Assembly (NCBI GenBank): GCA_003020985.1
Contig: PXRM01000036.1
Coordinates: 20,189-84,188, forward strand
Direction: 5' to 3'
Length of the DNA stretch: 64,000 nucleotides
DNA from: Halobacteriales archaeon QS_4_70_19
GTDB lineage: Archaea > Halobacteriota > Halobacteria > Halobacteriales > Haloarculaceae
The stretch's first letter is position 1; each line of letters starts with the position of its first letter. The notes beneath the pieces were generated by a model, which saw only the letters and a program-made list of their open reading frames with translations, did no database searches and was not told the DNA's origin. A program made the translations under genes and the position numbers. Positions 9,379 to 18,180 of the stretch are shown piece by piece.

Positions 9379-10430
9379 AGTATCACCAGTTCGTTCTGTA
9401 TCTCCTCCTCGCTCAGGCCGGCCTCCCGACCGCGTGCGATGGCGCGGATGTTGTCGATCTCGCGCTCCTTCGCGAGCACGTAGCCGAGCACCGGGCAGAC
9501 CGAGAGCGGGTAGCGGCTCGACAGCTGCTCCGAGTACTCCAGCAGCGCCGCGTCGAGCGCGTTCTCGAAGCCGATGAGGCTCCGGGCCCGCTCTAGCGCG
9601 TCGAGCGCTTCGTCCAGGTCGTCGCCGTACGGCGACTCCCGGACGCGGGCCGCGAGCTCGTCGGGGGTCTGCGCCAGCTGCCGGAGGTCGCCCTCACCGA
9701 ACAGTCGACCGCCGTCGATGAAGTAGTCCGCGGGGTCCATGTCCGCGCCGGAGTACGCCAGCCGGAACGCGTTCCGCAGGTTCCGGAAGTCGATCTCCGC
9801 GCGGAGGAACTCGATGTACAGCTCCGTCGGCCGGTCGGGTTCCTCCGGGAGGCCGTCGAGCAGGTGACCGTAGAACGCGCGGTCGATGGCGTTCTCCAGG
9901 GGCACCAGTTCGTCGCTCTCCTCGTACACCTCGAGCGCGGCCTCCAGCGGCCCGTGGAACATCGTCCCCCGGGTCGCCGCGATGGCCTCCTCCATCGACG
10001 CCGCGTCGAGGAGGGCCGAGTGCTGCTTCTCGGTGAACTCGCCGGCACGGATGAAGTCGTCCTCCACGTCCGTCCGGTCGGCCTCCGAGTAGACACCCCG
10101 CAGGGTGGTCTTCACGTTCCAGGCGTCGAACTTCCGGAGGTAGCGGGCGACGTAGTCGTACAGCCGCCCGTCGGCCCACCGGAGCAGGTCGTCGAAGTTC
10201 GCCGCCAGGTTCCGGTTGAGGGCGTACTCGATGAGGTCGACGCCGCCGTGGCGCGACCCCAGCGCGTTCATCTCGGCCTCGTACTCGGACTCCTCCATGA
10301 AACGGGCGATCTCGCCCGTCCCCATCCGCGTCAGCTTGCGGTAGTCGTCCTCGTCGAACAGCCGGGACCGTCGGGACCGCACCCGCGCGGTGACGTACTC
10401 GTAGTTCGAGCCGCCCTGTTTCGTGCTCAT
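9375..10430 (-). CDS. atpC: A-type ATP synthase subunit C
   Basis: 351 residues, the usual length. Subunit C is the funnel-shaped protein joining the central stalk to the membrane ring. It starts MSTKQGGSNYEYVTARVRSRR, has the DLIEYALNRNLAANFDDLLRWA helix region, and the family C-terminus PVLGYVLAKEREIDNIRAIARG. It overlaps atpE upstream by 4 bp (10427-10430) and atpF downstream by 4 bp. Confidence 0.96.
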   Translation of the reverse strand: MSTKQGGSNYEYVTARVRSRRSRLFDEDDYRKLTRMGTGEIARFMEESEYEAEMNALGSRHGGVDLIEYALNRNLAANFDDLLRWADGRLYDYVARYLRKFDAWNVKTTLRGVYSEADRTDVEDDFIRAGEFTEKQHSALLDAASMEEAIAATRGTMFHGPLEAALEVYEESDELVPLENAIDRAFYGHLLDGLPEEPDRPTELYIEFLRAEIDFRNLRNAFRLAYSGADMDPADYFIDGGRLFGEGDLRQLAQTPDELAARVRESPYGDDLDEALDALERARSLIGFENALDAALLEYSEQLSSRYPLSVCPVLGYVLAKEREIDNIRAIARGREAGLSEEEIQNELVIL

Positions 10431-11011
10431 CGCTCCTCGAACAGGCGCTCGGAGATATCCCGGAGGTTGTCCTCCCAGACCTCGTCGAGCACCGAATCGA
10501 AGGTGTTGTTCACACGGACGCGCGAGCCCTCGCTCTCGACCACGACGCCACCCAGCACGTCGACCGGCTCGCCGACCTCGAAGCCGTCGTGGTCCTCGCA
10601 GATCGTCCCCAGCAGGTCTGCGTCCGACTCCCGGCCGCGGACGCGGACGGTGTCGGCACCCTCGAACTCCGGCGCGGCGGCCTCCAGCAGGGAGCGGGTG
10701 AGCTCCTCGCGGCGGTCACCCTCCAGCCCGGCGATCTCCGTCTCGACGTCGTCGCGGACGTCCTGGAGGAGTTCGCGCCGGGCCTCCAGCCGCTGCTGCT
10801 TCGCCTCCAGCTTGGCGCTGGAGAGGGCCTGCTCGCGCTCCTGCTCGATGGCCCGCTCGACGTCATGCTCGGCCTCGGCCTCGATCTCGTCGGCCTCGGC
10901 CTCGGCCTCCGCGACGATCTGCTCGGCTCGCTCCTCGCCCTCCGCGCGGATCTCCTCTGCGCGCGTGCGCGCTTCATCTCGAATGTCCTCTACGACCGTA
11001 TCAAGGCTCAT
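10427..11011 (-). CDS. atpE: A-type ATP synthase subunit E
   Basis: 194 residues. Subunit E is a peripheral-stalk (stator) protein, paired with H. The N-terminal half is one long Ala/Glu/Arg coiled coil (residues 1-100). The C-terminal half is globular (VDVLGGVVVESEGSRVRVNNTFDSVLDEVW), with the conserved GGVVV...NNTFDSRL-like motif. It follows atpK after a 22-bp gap and overlaps atpC by 4 bp. Confidence 0.96.
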   Translation of the reverse strand: MSLDTVVEDIRDEARTRAEEIRAEGEERAEQIVAEAEAEADEIEAEAEHDVERAIEQEREQALSSAKLEAKQQRLEARRELLQDVRDDVETEIAGLEGDRREELTRSLLEAAAPEFEGADTVRVRGRESDADLLGTICEDHDGFEVGEPVDVLGGVVVESEGSRVRVNNTFDSVLDEVWEDNLRDISERLFEER

Positions 11012-11033
11012 GAATCGAAAAATGGGGGAGCGT

Positions 11034-11285
11034 TTAGACGACGAAGATGGTGACCAGCGCGAGGATCACGAGCGTCTCCGGTAGCACCGTGAGGATGAGC
11101 CCGCGACCGAACATGTCGTCGTCCTCGGCGATGGCACCGACGGCGGCGGCACCGATACCGCGCTCCGCGTACCCCGCACCGAAGGCAGCCAGCCCGACCG
11201 CGAGGGCGGCGGCGGCCGTCTTCGGGATGGCCGGCTCTGAGCTCTGCAGTACGAACGTCGCGAACGCCGTGATGAGTTCCAGCAT
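11034..11285 (-). CDS. atpK: A-type ATP synthase membrane rotor subunit K (proteolipid)
   Basis: 83 residues from ATG 11285 (MLELITAFATF). It forms one hairpin of two membrane helices: residues about 15-40, rich in Ala/Gly, and about 58-83. The ion-carrying carboxylate is the Glu in LPETLVILALV of helix 2. A longer frame begins upstream at 11345, but its extra 20 residues are hydrophilic and not family-like. The preceding 294 bp spacer holds AT-rich sequence that can act as a second promoter. Confidence 0.93.
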   Translation of the reverse strand: MLELITAFATFVLQSSEPAIPKTAAAALAVGLAAFGAGYAERGIGAAAVGAIAEDDDMFGRGLILTVLPETLVILALVTIFVV

Positions 11286-11579
11286 TTTTGAGGTTCCTCC
11301 GTGATTGTCGCTTCCGAACAGGCGGCCATCCGGACAGCCAGCCAATAAAACTTCTCAAACCCGGTCGCTGGACTCTCCACGGTAGCGTGCCTCACGGACC
11401 GGAATCGGACGGAACCACCACCGGGCACCGGCCTAGCCGGCCGTGGCACCGGCTTTTCTCACGAATCAACCGTATTTCAGAGTAAGGAGATTACTATTCG
11501 TATAGAAACGCGTTTTCCGGTCGTAGCAGCTGATTATCACCTCGTACCGGGGGAGAACGGGGAAACGAGGCTCGGAGCG
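11286..11579. promoter_or_regulatory. spacer between atpI and atpK with likely internal promoter
   Basis: A 294-bp gap with no gene splits the ATP synthase operon. At 11470-11530 it turns AT-rich (minus strand CGTTTCTATACGAATAG and nearby), unlike the rest of the locus. A TATA/BRE element here would transcribe atpK-E-C-F-A-B separately from atpH-I, which could raise ring and catalytic subunits over H and I. There is also a GC-rich dyad around 11430-11455 (accggcctagccggc). Confidence 0.45.
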
Positions 11580-13776
11580 TCAGTCGCTCCCGGCGAACCG
11601 GGTCTCGTAGCCGAACGGCTCGTACTCCTCGCCGCCGCCCTCGTAGAACTTCCCGAAGAACTCGACGTACTCGAGACGCACGGCCTGCAGGCCGGCGCTC
11701 GTGATGCCGAGCGCGAGGACGAGCAGGTGCCCGACGACGAGGATGACGATGCCGCCCAGCGCCGCGGCGATGCCGCCGTGGAGCAGCCCGCCGAACATCA
11801 CCTCGACGACGGGTTCACCGTGGTAGACACCCTTGTCGGCGTAGTACGCCGGGGAGTGGCTCGTGCCGAAGTGCCAGGCGAGGCCGTGTCCGGTCTCGGT
11901 GACGAATACGCCGAAGAACAGCAGGTTGACGACGAACGCCATCCCCGCCTTCGCCAGCAGCACCGCGGCCAGCCGGGTGTACGACAGGACGTTGACGAGC
12001 ACGTTGAGGAACTCGACGCCCTCGATGGGTTCGCCCGCGACGAGCAGCACGAGTCCGATGGCGAACACCGCGAGCCCGACGAGCCCGACCTCCGGCGCGA
12101 AGCCGGCGAAGCCGAGATCGAACGGATGCCCGTTGAAGACGGCCTTCTCCGGGTTCACGAGCAGGTCCGGCGCGTTGCCGGAGGCCCCGGCGAAAATCCA
12201 CGTCCACAGCCCGAACATCATCATGAGCCAGGAGCCGGACTCAAGCATCGCGTCCTTGAACCCGTGCGAGAGGTTCTGGTAGAAGTCGAAAATCCAGCCC
12301 ACCATCAGGTGGAGGATGCCGGCCAGCAGGCTCACGACGAGCCAGCCGAGCGCGTAGTCGGCGTGTTCGGGCGAGAGACCCTTGTGCAGCGGCGGGCTGC
12401 CGCCGAACGATGGCCGTGAAGATACCGGAGGCGATGCCGACGCCACCCAGCGACCGGATGATGTCGGAGTCGAACTGCGTCAGCAGCAGCGCGCCGAGCG
12501 CGATGTACAGCAGCCCGTAGCCCAGGTCGCCGATCATGAACCCGAAGAACACCGGGAACGTCAGGAACAGGATCACCGACGGGTCGAGCTCGCTGTACTT
12601 CGGCCGGTTGATGACCTCGACCAGCGACTCGAACGACTTCACCGGGCCGGGGTTGTCCTGGACGACCGGCGGGCTGGAGTGGGACATCGCCACGTCCGCG
12701 CCGCCGTCGGCCTCCGTGACGGTGGCCGAGCCACCGTCCGCGGCGATCTCCTCCCCGCCGTCCGCGGCGGCCGGCTCGCCGACGCCGCCGCCGGCCCCTT
12801 CGGTGATCTCCTCGGAGTCGTGGGCGTGGCCGTGCTCGTCGTACTCGGCCACCTCGAGCAGGTCCACGTCGACGTGGTCGCCGACGGCCTCCTGCAGCCC
12901 GTCGGCAAGGTCCACGTACTCCTCGTACGGGAGCCAGCCCTCGGCGACGAAGGCGTTCTCCGTCGTCGCGAAGGAGAGCGGCGCCTCGGCCTTCTGGACC
13001 TGGACGGCGAGCCTCTCCTCGGCGGCCAGCAGGAAGCCACCGACCTCCGCGCGGAGCTCGTCGAGCCGGTCCTCGGTGGTCGCGAGCTTCGACTCCAGCT
13101 CGCGCTCGCGTTGCTCCAGCCGCTCGACGTACGATTCGGGGCTGACCTGCTCGCCCCCCGACCCGGGGTCGGGGACCTCGGCGGCCGTGAACTGCGCGCC
13201 GACCAGCGCGTCCGTGATGTCGACGGCCGGGTAGGCGAACACCGCCAGCGCGTCGCTCTCGTCGGTGGCGAAGATTTCGTAGCGCTCGACGTCGGGCTCC
13301 TCCGCCAGCGCCGCCCCGACTGCGGCCTCGTCACCCTCGCCGACCGCCACGGAGAGGGTGTCGTAGCCGCCCAGCAGGTCCAGGTCGATGCCCAGGTCGA
13401 CGAACGGGCGGATCGCCTCCAGCTGCTCCTCGACGCTCCGGAGTTCGTCGGTCAGCTCGTCGCGCCGGTCGTCGAGGTCGTTCACCTGCTCGCGGACCTC
13501 CTCGATCTCGGCGTAGAGGTCGTCCGGGAGGACCGGCTGGGCCTCGGCGTCGGACTCGTCGACGCCCAGTACCGACTCGAGCGAGCGGACCGTCACCAGC
13601 GCCTCGGAGGCGCGGTCGGCGCCCTGCTGCGGGGTGCCGGGCTCGAACCCCTCCCAGCCGCCGTCGTAGTCGGTCAGGTGGAGGAGGTTGAGGTCGTGGG
13701 CCGTCTCGATGACGTCGTCGACGACCGCCTCGGATCCCGTCACCGAGACCCGGCCCATCTTCTCAGGTCTGAGCAT
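11580..13776 (-). pseudogene. atpI: A-type ATP synthase subunit I, broken by an internal deletion and frameshift
   Basis: Subunit I is the membrane stator that forms the ion half-channels with the K ring. The N-terminal frame (13776 to about 12409, 456 codons) holds the cytoplasmic coiled-coil arm and the first membrane helices, ending GGVGIASGIFTAI. The C-terminal frame (about 12407 to 11580, 275 codons) resumes at FGGSPPLHKGLSPEHADYAL and carries the remaining helices. The frames do not join: one base is out of register at about 12408, and the family's FGxLYGExFG segment, expected between FTAI and the PPLHKGL region, is absent (about 20 residues). A Glu/Gly/Ala-rich linker before the first helix is a local extension. 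Because this subunit should be essential, a sequence error is possible. Confidence 0.85.
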
Positions 13777-14095
13777 CGACCGCCTCCTCGAACAGGTCCA
13801 CCACGTGTTCGACCGCCTCCTCCGTCCGCTCCTCGGCGCGGGCCTGCAGCTTCTCGCGGTCGGCCTCGCCCTCCGCGATGATGGCCTCGCGCTCCTCCTC
13901 GATCTCCTCGCGGGCCTGCGCGAGTCGTTCCTGCTGCATCTCCTCGGCCGCCTCGCGCGCTTCCTCGCGGATCGCTTCGGCCCGCGTCCGGGCCTCGTCG
14001 ATCCGCCCGTCGCGGTCGGCCTCCGCCTCTTCGACGATGTCGTCGGCCTCGCGTTCGGCCTCCTTGACTCGGTCGAGAACTTCCGGCCTGGCCAT
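13763..14095 (-). CDS. atpH: A-type ATP synthase subunit H
   Basis: 110 residues from ATG 14095 (MARPEVLDRVKEAEREADD). It is an almost continuous Glu/Ala/Arg coiled coil, as expected for the stator H subunit that pairs with E. It is the first gene of the locus and its end overlaps the atpI start by 14 bp, so translation is coupled. The main operon promoter should lie just upstream; an AT-containing stretch at 14119-14135 is the only candidate seen. Confidence 0.88.
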   Translation of the reverse strand: MARPEVLDRVKEAEREADDIVEEAEADRDGRIDEARTRAEAIREEAREAAEEMQQERLAQAREEIEEEREAIIAEGEADREKLQARAEERTEEAVEHVVDLFEEAVDAQT

Positions 14096-14755
14096 GTCTA
14101 TCGGTGGGGGCTTCGGAACTAGCGTATTTGGTAGTTGCGAAACCGCGAGTCGGAGCGAGACGGCGGCCGGGTGCTCGTCCGAGGCGACTACTTCGACGGA
14201 ACCCGCCACCACGACGGGGACTGCTACGAAGCCCTCGCGCTCTCGACTCGGTGGCCTCGCTGCGCTCCTCGCTCCCCGCGGTCGCTGCGGTGCTTGTGTC
14301 GGTCGCCGTCGTCGAGCGGCTTTTCCCCGGGTCGCGCGGGCTCACCCGCAAGGGGTTCGCCACGCGCTCCCGGCCGGGGAGCGGTTGCTCGGCCGGCCGG
14401 TTCCGGAGCCAGGAAGCGCGCGGGCGCTCCCGTGGAGGCCGCGACCAGGGCGGGGCTCCGGCCCGCTTGCAGTCGGGCGCAGCCCGACGACGCAGGGAGC
14501 GGGCCGGAACACCCCGGCGCCCGCGCGGGGAGGTGTGGGGACGCTAGCGCCCCGCCGGAGCCACCACGCCCGAACGCTCGGCCGAACCGGCAACAGAGTG
14601 GGGACTTCCAGCAGAAGTTTGCCGGCGTCACTGCCATTTCGAGGAGAGCTGGTGAGAGCCATACAACCACCATATCAAGAGAACAGCATCACTACACCAC
14701 ACACAACCCAATAATGCTCGCAGTATATGTCGAAAGTGGGATTCAGATACACTAC
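14096..14755. other. 660-bp spacer upstream of the ATP synthase operon; no convincing gene
   Basis: No frame on either strand looks like a protein here. 14230-14550 is very GC-rich with tcgctgcgctcctcgctc-type runs, of a kind common in haloarchaeal intergenic DNA. 14640-14750 is abruptly AT-rich and lies past the stop of the Pcm-like gene. The part near 14100-14140 should hold the atpH promoter. A decayed gene in the GC-rich part cannot be excluded. Confidence 0.5.
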
Positions 14756-15508
14756 CTACAACTTCCGGTCCCAGTCGATCCACTCCTGCTCCCAGCCCTT
14801 CCGCCGCTCCGCCGCGCGGCGCGCGTGCTCGCGGTCCTCGCGGACGGTGCGGTTGCGCTCGACGGTCGTCGCCTGCTCGCCCTCGACCAGCATCGGCGCG
14901 AAGGCGGTCGTACCGAGGCGTTCGACCGTCTCGAACCCCCCGCCGTCGGGCGAGACGACCGTCAGCGTCTGCTCGCCGCCGCCCAGCGGGACCACCAGCC
15001 GGCCGTCGGGCACGAGCTGGCGGAGCAACTGCCGGGGCGGCTCGATGGCGGCGGCCTCGACCAGCACGCGGTCGTACGGGGCGTACTCGGGGAGGCCCTC
15101 GGCGCCGTCGCGGCAGTCGACCAGCACCTCGTCGTAGCCCGCCTCCGCCAGGTTGGCGCGTGCCTCGTACACCAGCCGCCGGTCGATGTCGACGGCGTGG
15201 ACGTGGCGGGCGCCCGCGAGTTCCGCGCACACCGCGGCCGTGTAGCCGATGCCCGCGCCGACGACGAGCACCTCGTTGCCGGGCTCGGGAGCGAGCGCCT
15301 CGACGAGCCGCGCGGCCATCGAGGGGGCCAGTACCCGCGTCCCGTGGCGCTCGAACGAGCGGTCGGCGTACGCGCTGCGCTCGTCGTCCAGGAACGCCTC
15401 CCGCGGGACCGCCCGCATCGCGACGCTCACGGACGCCGACCGCACGCAGCGCTTGGCCTCGTGTTCGAGGCTGTCGACCATGTCGTCCCGGAGCACCGCG
15501 GGGTCCAT
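14756..15508 (-). CDS. protein-L-isoaspartate O-methyltransferase family protein
   Basis: 250 residues. The family repairs isoaspartyl residues using S-adenosylmethionine. Residues 1-60 hold the family's VSVAMRAVPREAFLDD and the AYADRSF segments. The SAM-binding motif is VLVVGAGIGYTAAVCAELAG (about 79-98), followed by VHAVDIDRRLV. VPDGRLVVPLGG is the conserved post-motif strand. The C-terminal 40 residues (ERRKGWEQEWIDWDRKL) are a family-specific extension. Haloarchaea often carry two Pcm-like genes, so this copy may differ in substrate. Confidence 0.85.
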   Translation of the reverse strand: MDPAVLRDDMVDSLEHEAKRCVRSASVSVAMRAVPREAFLDDERSAYADRSFERHGTRVLAPSMAARLVEALAPEPGNEVLVVGAGIGYTAAVCAELAGARHVHAVDIDRRLVYEARANLAEAGYDEVLVDCRDGAEGLPEYAPYDRVLVEAAAIEPPRQLLRQLVPDGRLVVPLGGGEQTLTVVSPDGGGFETVERLGTTAFAPMLVEGEQATTVERNRTVREDREHARRAAERRKGWEQEWIDWDRKL

Positions 15509-15574
15509 ACGCCCGGAATGTGGTCACGGGGCTTGAATCCCGCGGCCACCCCCTCCGACCGCAGTCGGGTGGTT

Positions 15575-16357
15575 TCAGGGGTCGAGCGGACCGCTCGTGG
15601 CGTGACGGAGTCGCTCGCCCGCCAGCCGGGCCTCGACGGCACGGCGCTCGTGGGGCGTGTTGACGTTCCGACGCCAGCCGCGCAGCCGGACGGTCTCGAC
15701 GCGCCCCTCGCGGGCGAGCCGCGCGATGGCGTCGGAGAGTTCGACCTCGCCGGTGGCCCCGGGCTCGACGGCGCGGCAGGCGTCGAAGATGGCGGGCGCG
15801 AACGCGAAACAGCCCGTCTGCACCAGCCGGGAGGGTGGCGAGTCCGGTTTCTCCACCACGTCCGCCACCCGCCCGTCGTCGTCGGTCGTCACCACCCCGA
15901 CGCGGCGGGCGGCCTCGCGGGAGATCCGTTCGACGAGGAGGACGGCGTCCGCGTCCGTCTCGCGCCGGCGCGCGAGCAGCCGCCGGACGTTCGCCGCGCC
16001 GCCCGGCTCGCGGCCGAAGACGTTGTCGGCGTTCAGGTGGACGAAGGGCCCCTCCACGGCCGGCTCCGCACAGGCCAGCGCGTCCGCCAGCCCGCGCTGC
16101 TCGGGCTGCTCGACGTACGTCAGCGGGAGCCCCCCGTACGCGTCGCCGAGGCGGTCGCGGATGCGGTCCCCGCGGTGGCCGACCACCACGACGGCCCCGT
16201 CCACGACGGGACGGACGGCGTCGAGCGCGTGCGCGAGCAGCGGCCGCCCCGCGACGGGCACCAGCGGCTTCGGGCGCGAGGCGAGGAGTCGGCCTCGCCC
16301 GCCCGTCAGCGGGCCCATCCGGGTTCCGCGGCCGGCGGCTGGAAACACGGCCTGCAC
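15575..16357 (-). CDS. sugar nucleotidyltransferase
   Basis: 260 residues from GTG 16357 (VQAVFPAAGRGTRMGPLT). It has the nucleotidyltransferase signature AAGxGTRM, then RPKPLVPVAGRPLL, the Asp-containing FVHLNADNVFG and a VEKPDSPPS motif, as in glucose-1-phosphate nucleotidyltransferases. The likely reaction is NTP plus sugar-1-phosphate to NDP-sugar; the exact sugar is unknown. The GTG is the only start that keeps the signature. It is divergent from truA across 71 bp. Confidence 0.83.
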   Translation of the reverse strand: MQAVFPAAGRGTRMGPLTGGRGRLLASRPKPLVPVAGRPLLAHALDAVRPVVDGAVVVVGHRGDRIRDRLGDAYGGLPLTYVEQPEQRGLADALACAEPAVEGPFVHLNADNVFGREPGGAANVRRLLARRRETDADAVLLVERISREAARRVGVVTTDDDGRVADVVEKPDSPPSRLVQTGCFAFAPAIFDACRAVEPGATGEVELSDAIARLAREGRVETVRLRGWRRNVNTPHERRAVEARLAGERLRHATSGPLDP

Positions 16358-16428
16358 GGTGGCCGCGAGACGACGCGCCCGCAAAGCAGTACCGGCGTGT
16401 TTTGGCCCCCGGGAGCGAACGGGAGCGC

Positions 16429-17292
16429 GTGAGTGACGAGACGGGCCGCACCCGGCGGGCGTTCCGGGTCGCCTACGACGGCACCGCGTACCGGGGGTTC
16501 CAGCGCCAGCCCCACGGCGACACCGTCGAGGACGCCCTGCTCGACGGGCTCTGCCGGCTCGACGTCCTCGACGGCGGCCCCGACCCGGCGGGTGACAGCC
16601 GCGGGACGCCACCCGGCTGGGCCGCCGCCGGACGGACCGATCGGGGCGTCTCGGCGGTCGCCCAGACCGTCGCGTTCGACGCCCCCGGGTGGCTGACGCC
16701 GCGCGCGTTCTGCGGCGAACTCCCGGGCGACGTGCGCGTCCACGCCAGCGCCGACGCGCCCGCGGACTTCCACGCCACCCACGACGCCCGCGAGCGCAGC
16801 TACGAGTACCACCTCCACGCGCCCGAGGCCGACGACGACGCCGTCCGCCGGGCGTGCGACCGACTCTCCGGGGAGGTCGACCTGCACGACCTGAGTGCGG
16901 ACCCCCGCGGCGACCGGACCCGGCGGGACCTCTCGCTGTCGGCCACGCGCGACGGCGCCTACCTCCTGCTCCGCGCGAGCGCCGGCGGCTTCCCGCGGGA
17001 GTGCGTCCGCCGGGCAGCATCGCTGGTCGCCGCGGTCGGAGCCGGGGAGCGCGACCTCGCGTTCGTCGACCGGGTGCTGGCCGCCGAGCCGCTGGACGGC
17101 CCGGACGGCGTCCCCGCGGCCCCGCCCGAGCCGCTGGTGCTCGCCGGCGTCGACTACCCGGACCTGGCGTTCACCGTGGACCACGAGGCCGCCGCCACCG
17201 CCTGGACGGTCTTCGAGCGGCGGCGGGTCGAGCGGACGACGGGTGCGCGGGTGGCCGAGCAGCTACGACGGGGCGCCTCGCGGGACGCCTGA
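16429..17292 (+). CDS. truA: tRNA pseudouridine(38-40) synthase TruA
   Basis: 287 residues from GTG 16429 (VSDETGRTRRAFRVAYDGTAYRGFQRQ). The catalytic Asp is D71 in GRTDRGVSA, equivalent to GRTDAGVHA. Other landmarks are the AYDGTAYRGFQ start and RSYEYHLHAPE. It isomerises uridines at positions 38-40 of tRNA anticodon arms. Haloarchaeal TruA is commonly longer and more acidic than bacterial forms, as here. The in-frame sequence upstream of the GTG is not family-like. Confidence 0.92.
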   Translation: MSDETGRTRRAFRVAYDGTAYRGFQRQPHGDTVEDALLDGLCRLDVLDGGPDPAGDSRGTPPGWAAAGRTDRGVSAVAQTVAFDAPGWLTPRAFCGELPGDVRVHASADAPADFHATHDARERSYEYHLHAPEADDDAVRRACDRLSGEVDLHDLSADPRGDRTRRDLSLSATRDGAYLLLRASAGGFPRECVRRAASLVAAVGAGERDLAFVDRVLAAEPLDGPDGVPAAPPEPLVLAGVDYPDLAFTVDHEAAATAWTVFERRRVERTTGARVAEQLRRGASRDA

Positions 17293-17304
17293 CGGGCTCC
17301 TGCG

Positions 17305-18174
17305 CTACCCCGTGGAACCGTCCGTACTTCCCGAGTTCGGGCCGGAGGCGTTTTCGACCCACTGCGGCTGCTGAACGGTCGTATTTCCGACACCGACGAA
17401 TCTGACACGGTCGGTGACAGTCACCGTCGTGCCTCCGTCCCGGGTCGTCTCACTCCCTCGCCATTTCGCCGGATAACGAACTGCGTACTGTCTGACCAGG
17501 CCGTTAGACGTGACGGTCGCGGTCGCAGTCGCATCGGCCAGAGGTGGCCCGACCTCCAGTCTGGAGGGACCTGGCGTTCCGGCTGTCGTCATGCGGTACG
17601 TCCACCGTTCGTTGCTACTATTCGGAGTAACGACCCGTGTCGGGGTTCCCGGGTACTCCCCATCGAGCCCGAATTCAGGGGTCGTCCACTCCTGCAGGAT
17701 TCCCTCGGCATCCGCACGGGTTCGGTTCCGATACTGGGTGTCGTCGTCCGTCAGGAGGCGGGAAACTGCCCTGTCGTCGGTCACCCATAGTGTATACCGG
17801 TACCGGGACGACTGCCCCGTTCCGTCTCCCGGCGAGTCGATGATTACGACCATCCGGCGCCGCTCGGGCCCGACCTTGGCGGTCATCCGGAAGCGTGCTG
17901 CGATCGTCCCGTTCTGATAAACGGCGGTTTCGTTCACCCGCCGTGTGTACGACACACCGTCGAGACGCTCTCGGTGGTCGTCGAGCAATGCCGCAACGTT
18001 CGGTTCGGCCGTCCGCCATGCATCGGGGGCGTCCTCGGGAACTGGAACGGGTGTTACGGTATCGGAGGTCGGCCCCGGTTGGGGGCCGTTCTGAAGGCCA
18101 CTACAGCCAGTAACTAACAGAATTCCGACGAGCAACAACGGGACGCCAACCCGCCATCGAGGACGATCGATCAC
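17305..18174 (-). CDS. secreted lipoprotein, DUF7537-like
   Basis: 289 residues from GTG 18174. The signal is hydrophobic (VGVPLLLVGILLVTGC) with lipobox LVTGC, so it is lipid-anchored outside the membrane. A short Pro/Thr linker is followed by a beta-rich domain (LDGVSYTRRVNETAVYQNGT; YRYTLWVTDD) resembling the haloarchaeal DUF7537 lipoproteins; the family number is from memory. It starts 6 bp after the stop of the cysteine-rich Tat protein, so both share a transcript. Codon use is visibly less GC-rich than that of the neighbours. The role is unknown; a partner or immunity role for the upstream protein is speculation. Confidence 0.75.
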   Translation of the reverse strand: MIDRPRWRVGVPLLLVGILLVTGCSGLQNGPQPGPTSDTVTPVPVPEDAPDAWRTAEPNVAALLDDHRERLDGVSYTRRVNETAVYQNGTIAARFRMTAKVGPERRRMVVIIDSPGDGTGQSSRYRYTLWVTDDRAVSRLLTDDDTQYRNRTRADAEGILQEWTTPEFGLDGEYPGTPTRVVTPNSSNERWTYRMTTAGTPGPSRLEVGPPLADATATATVTSNGLVRQYAVRYPAKWRGSETTRDGGTTVTVTDRVRFVGVGNTTVQQPQWVENASGPNSGSTDGSTG

Positions 18175-18180
18175 TGGTGT

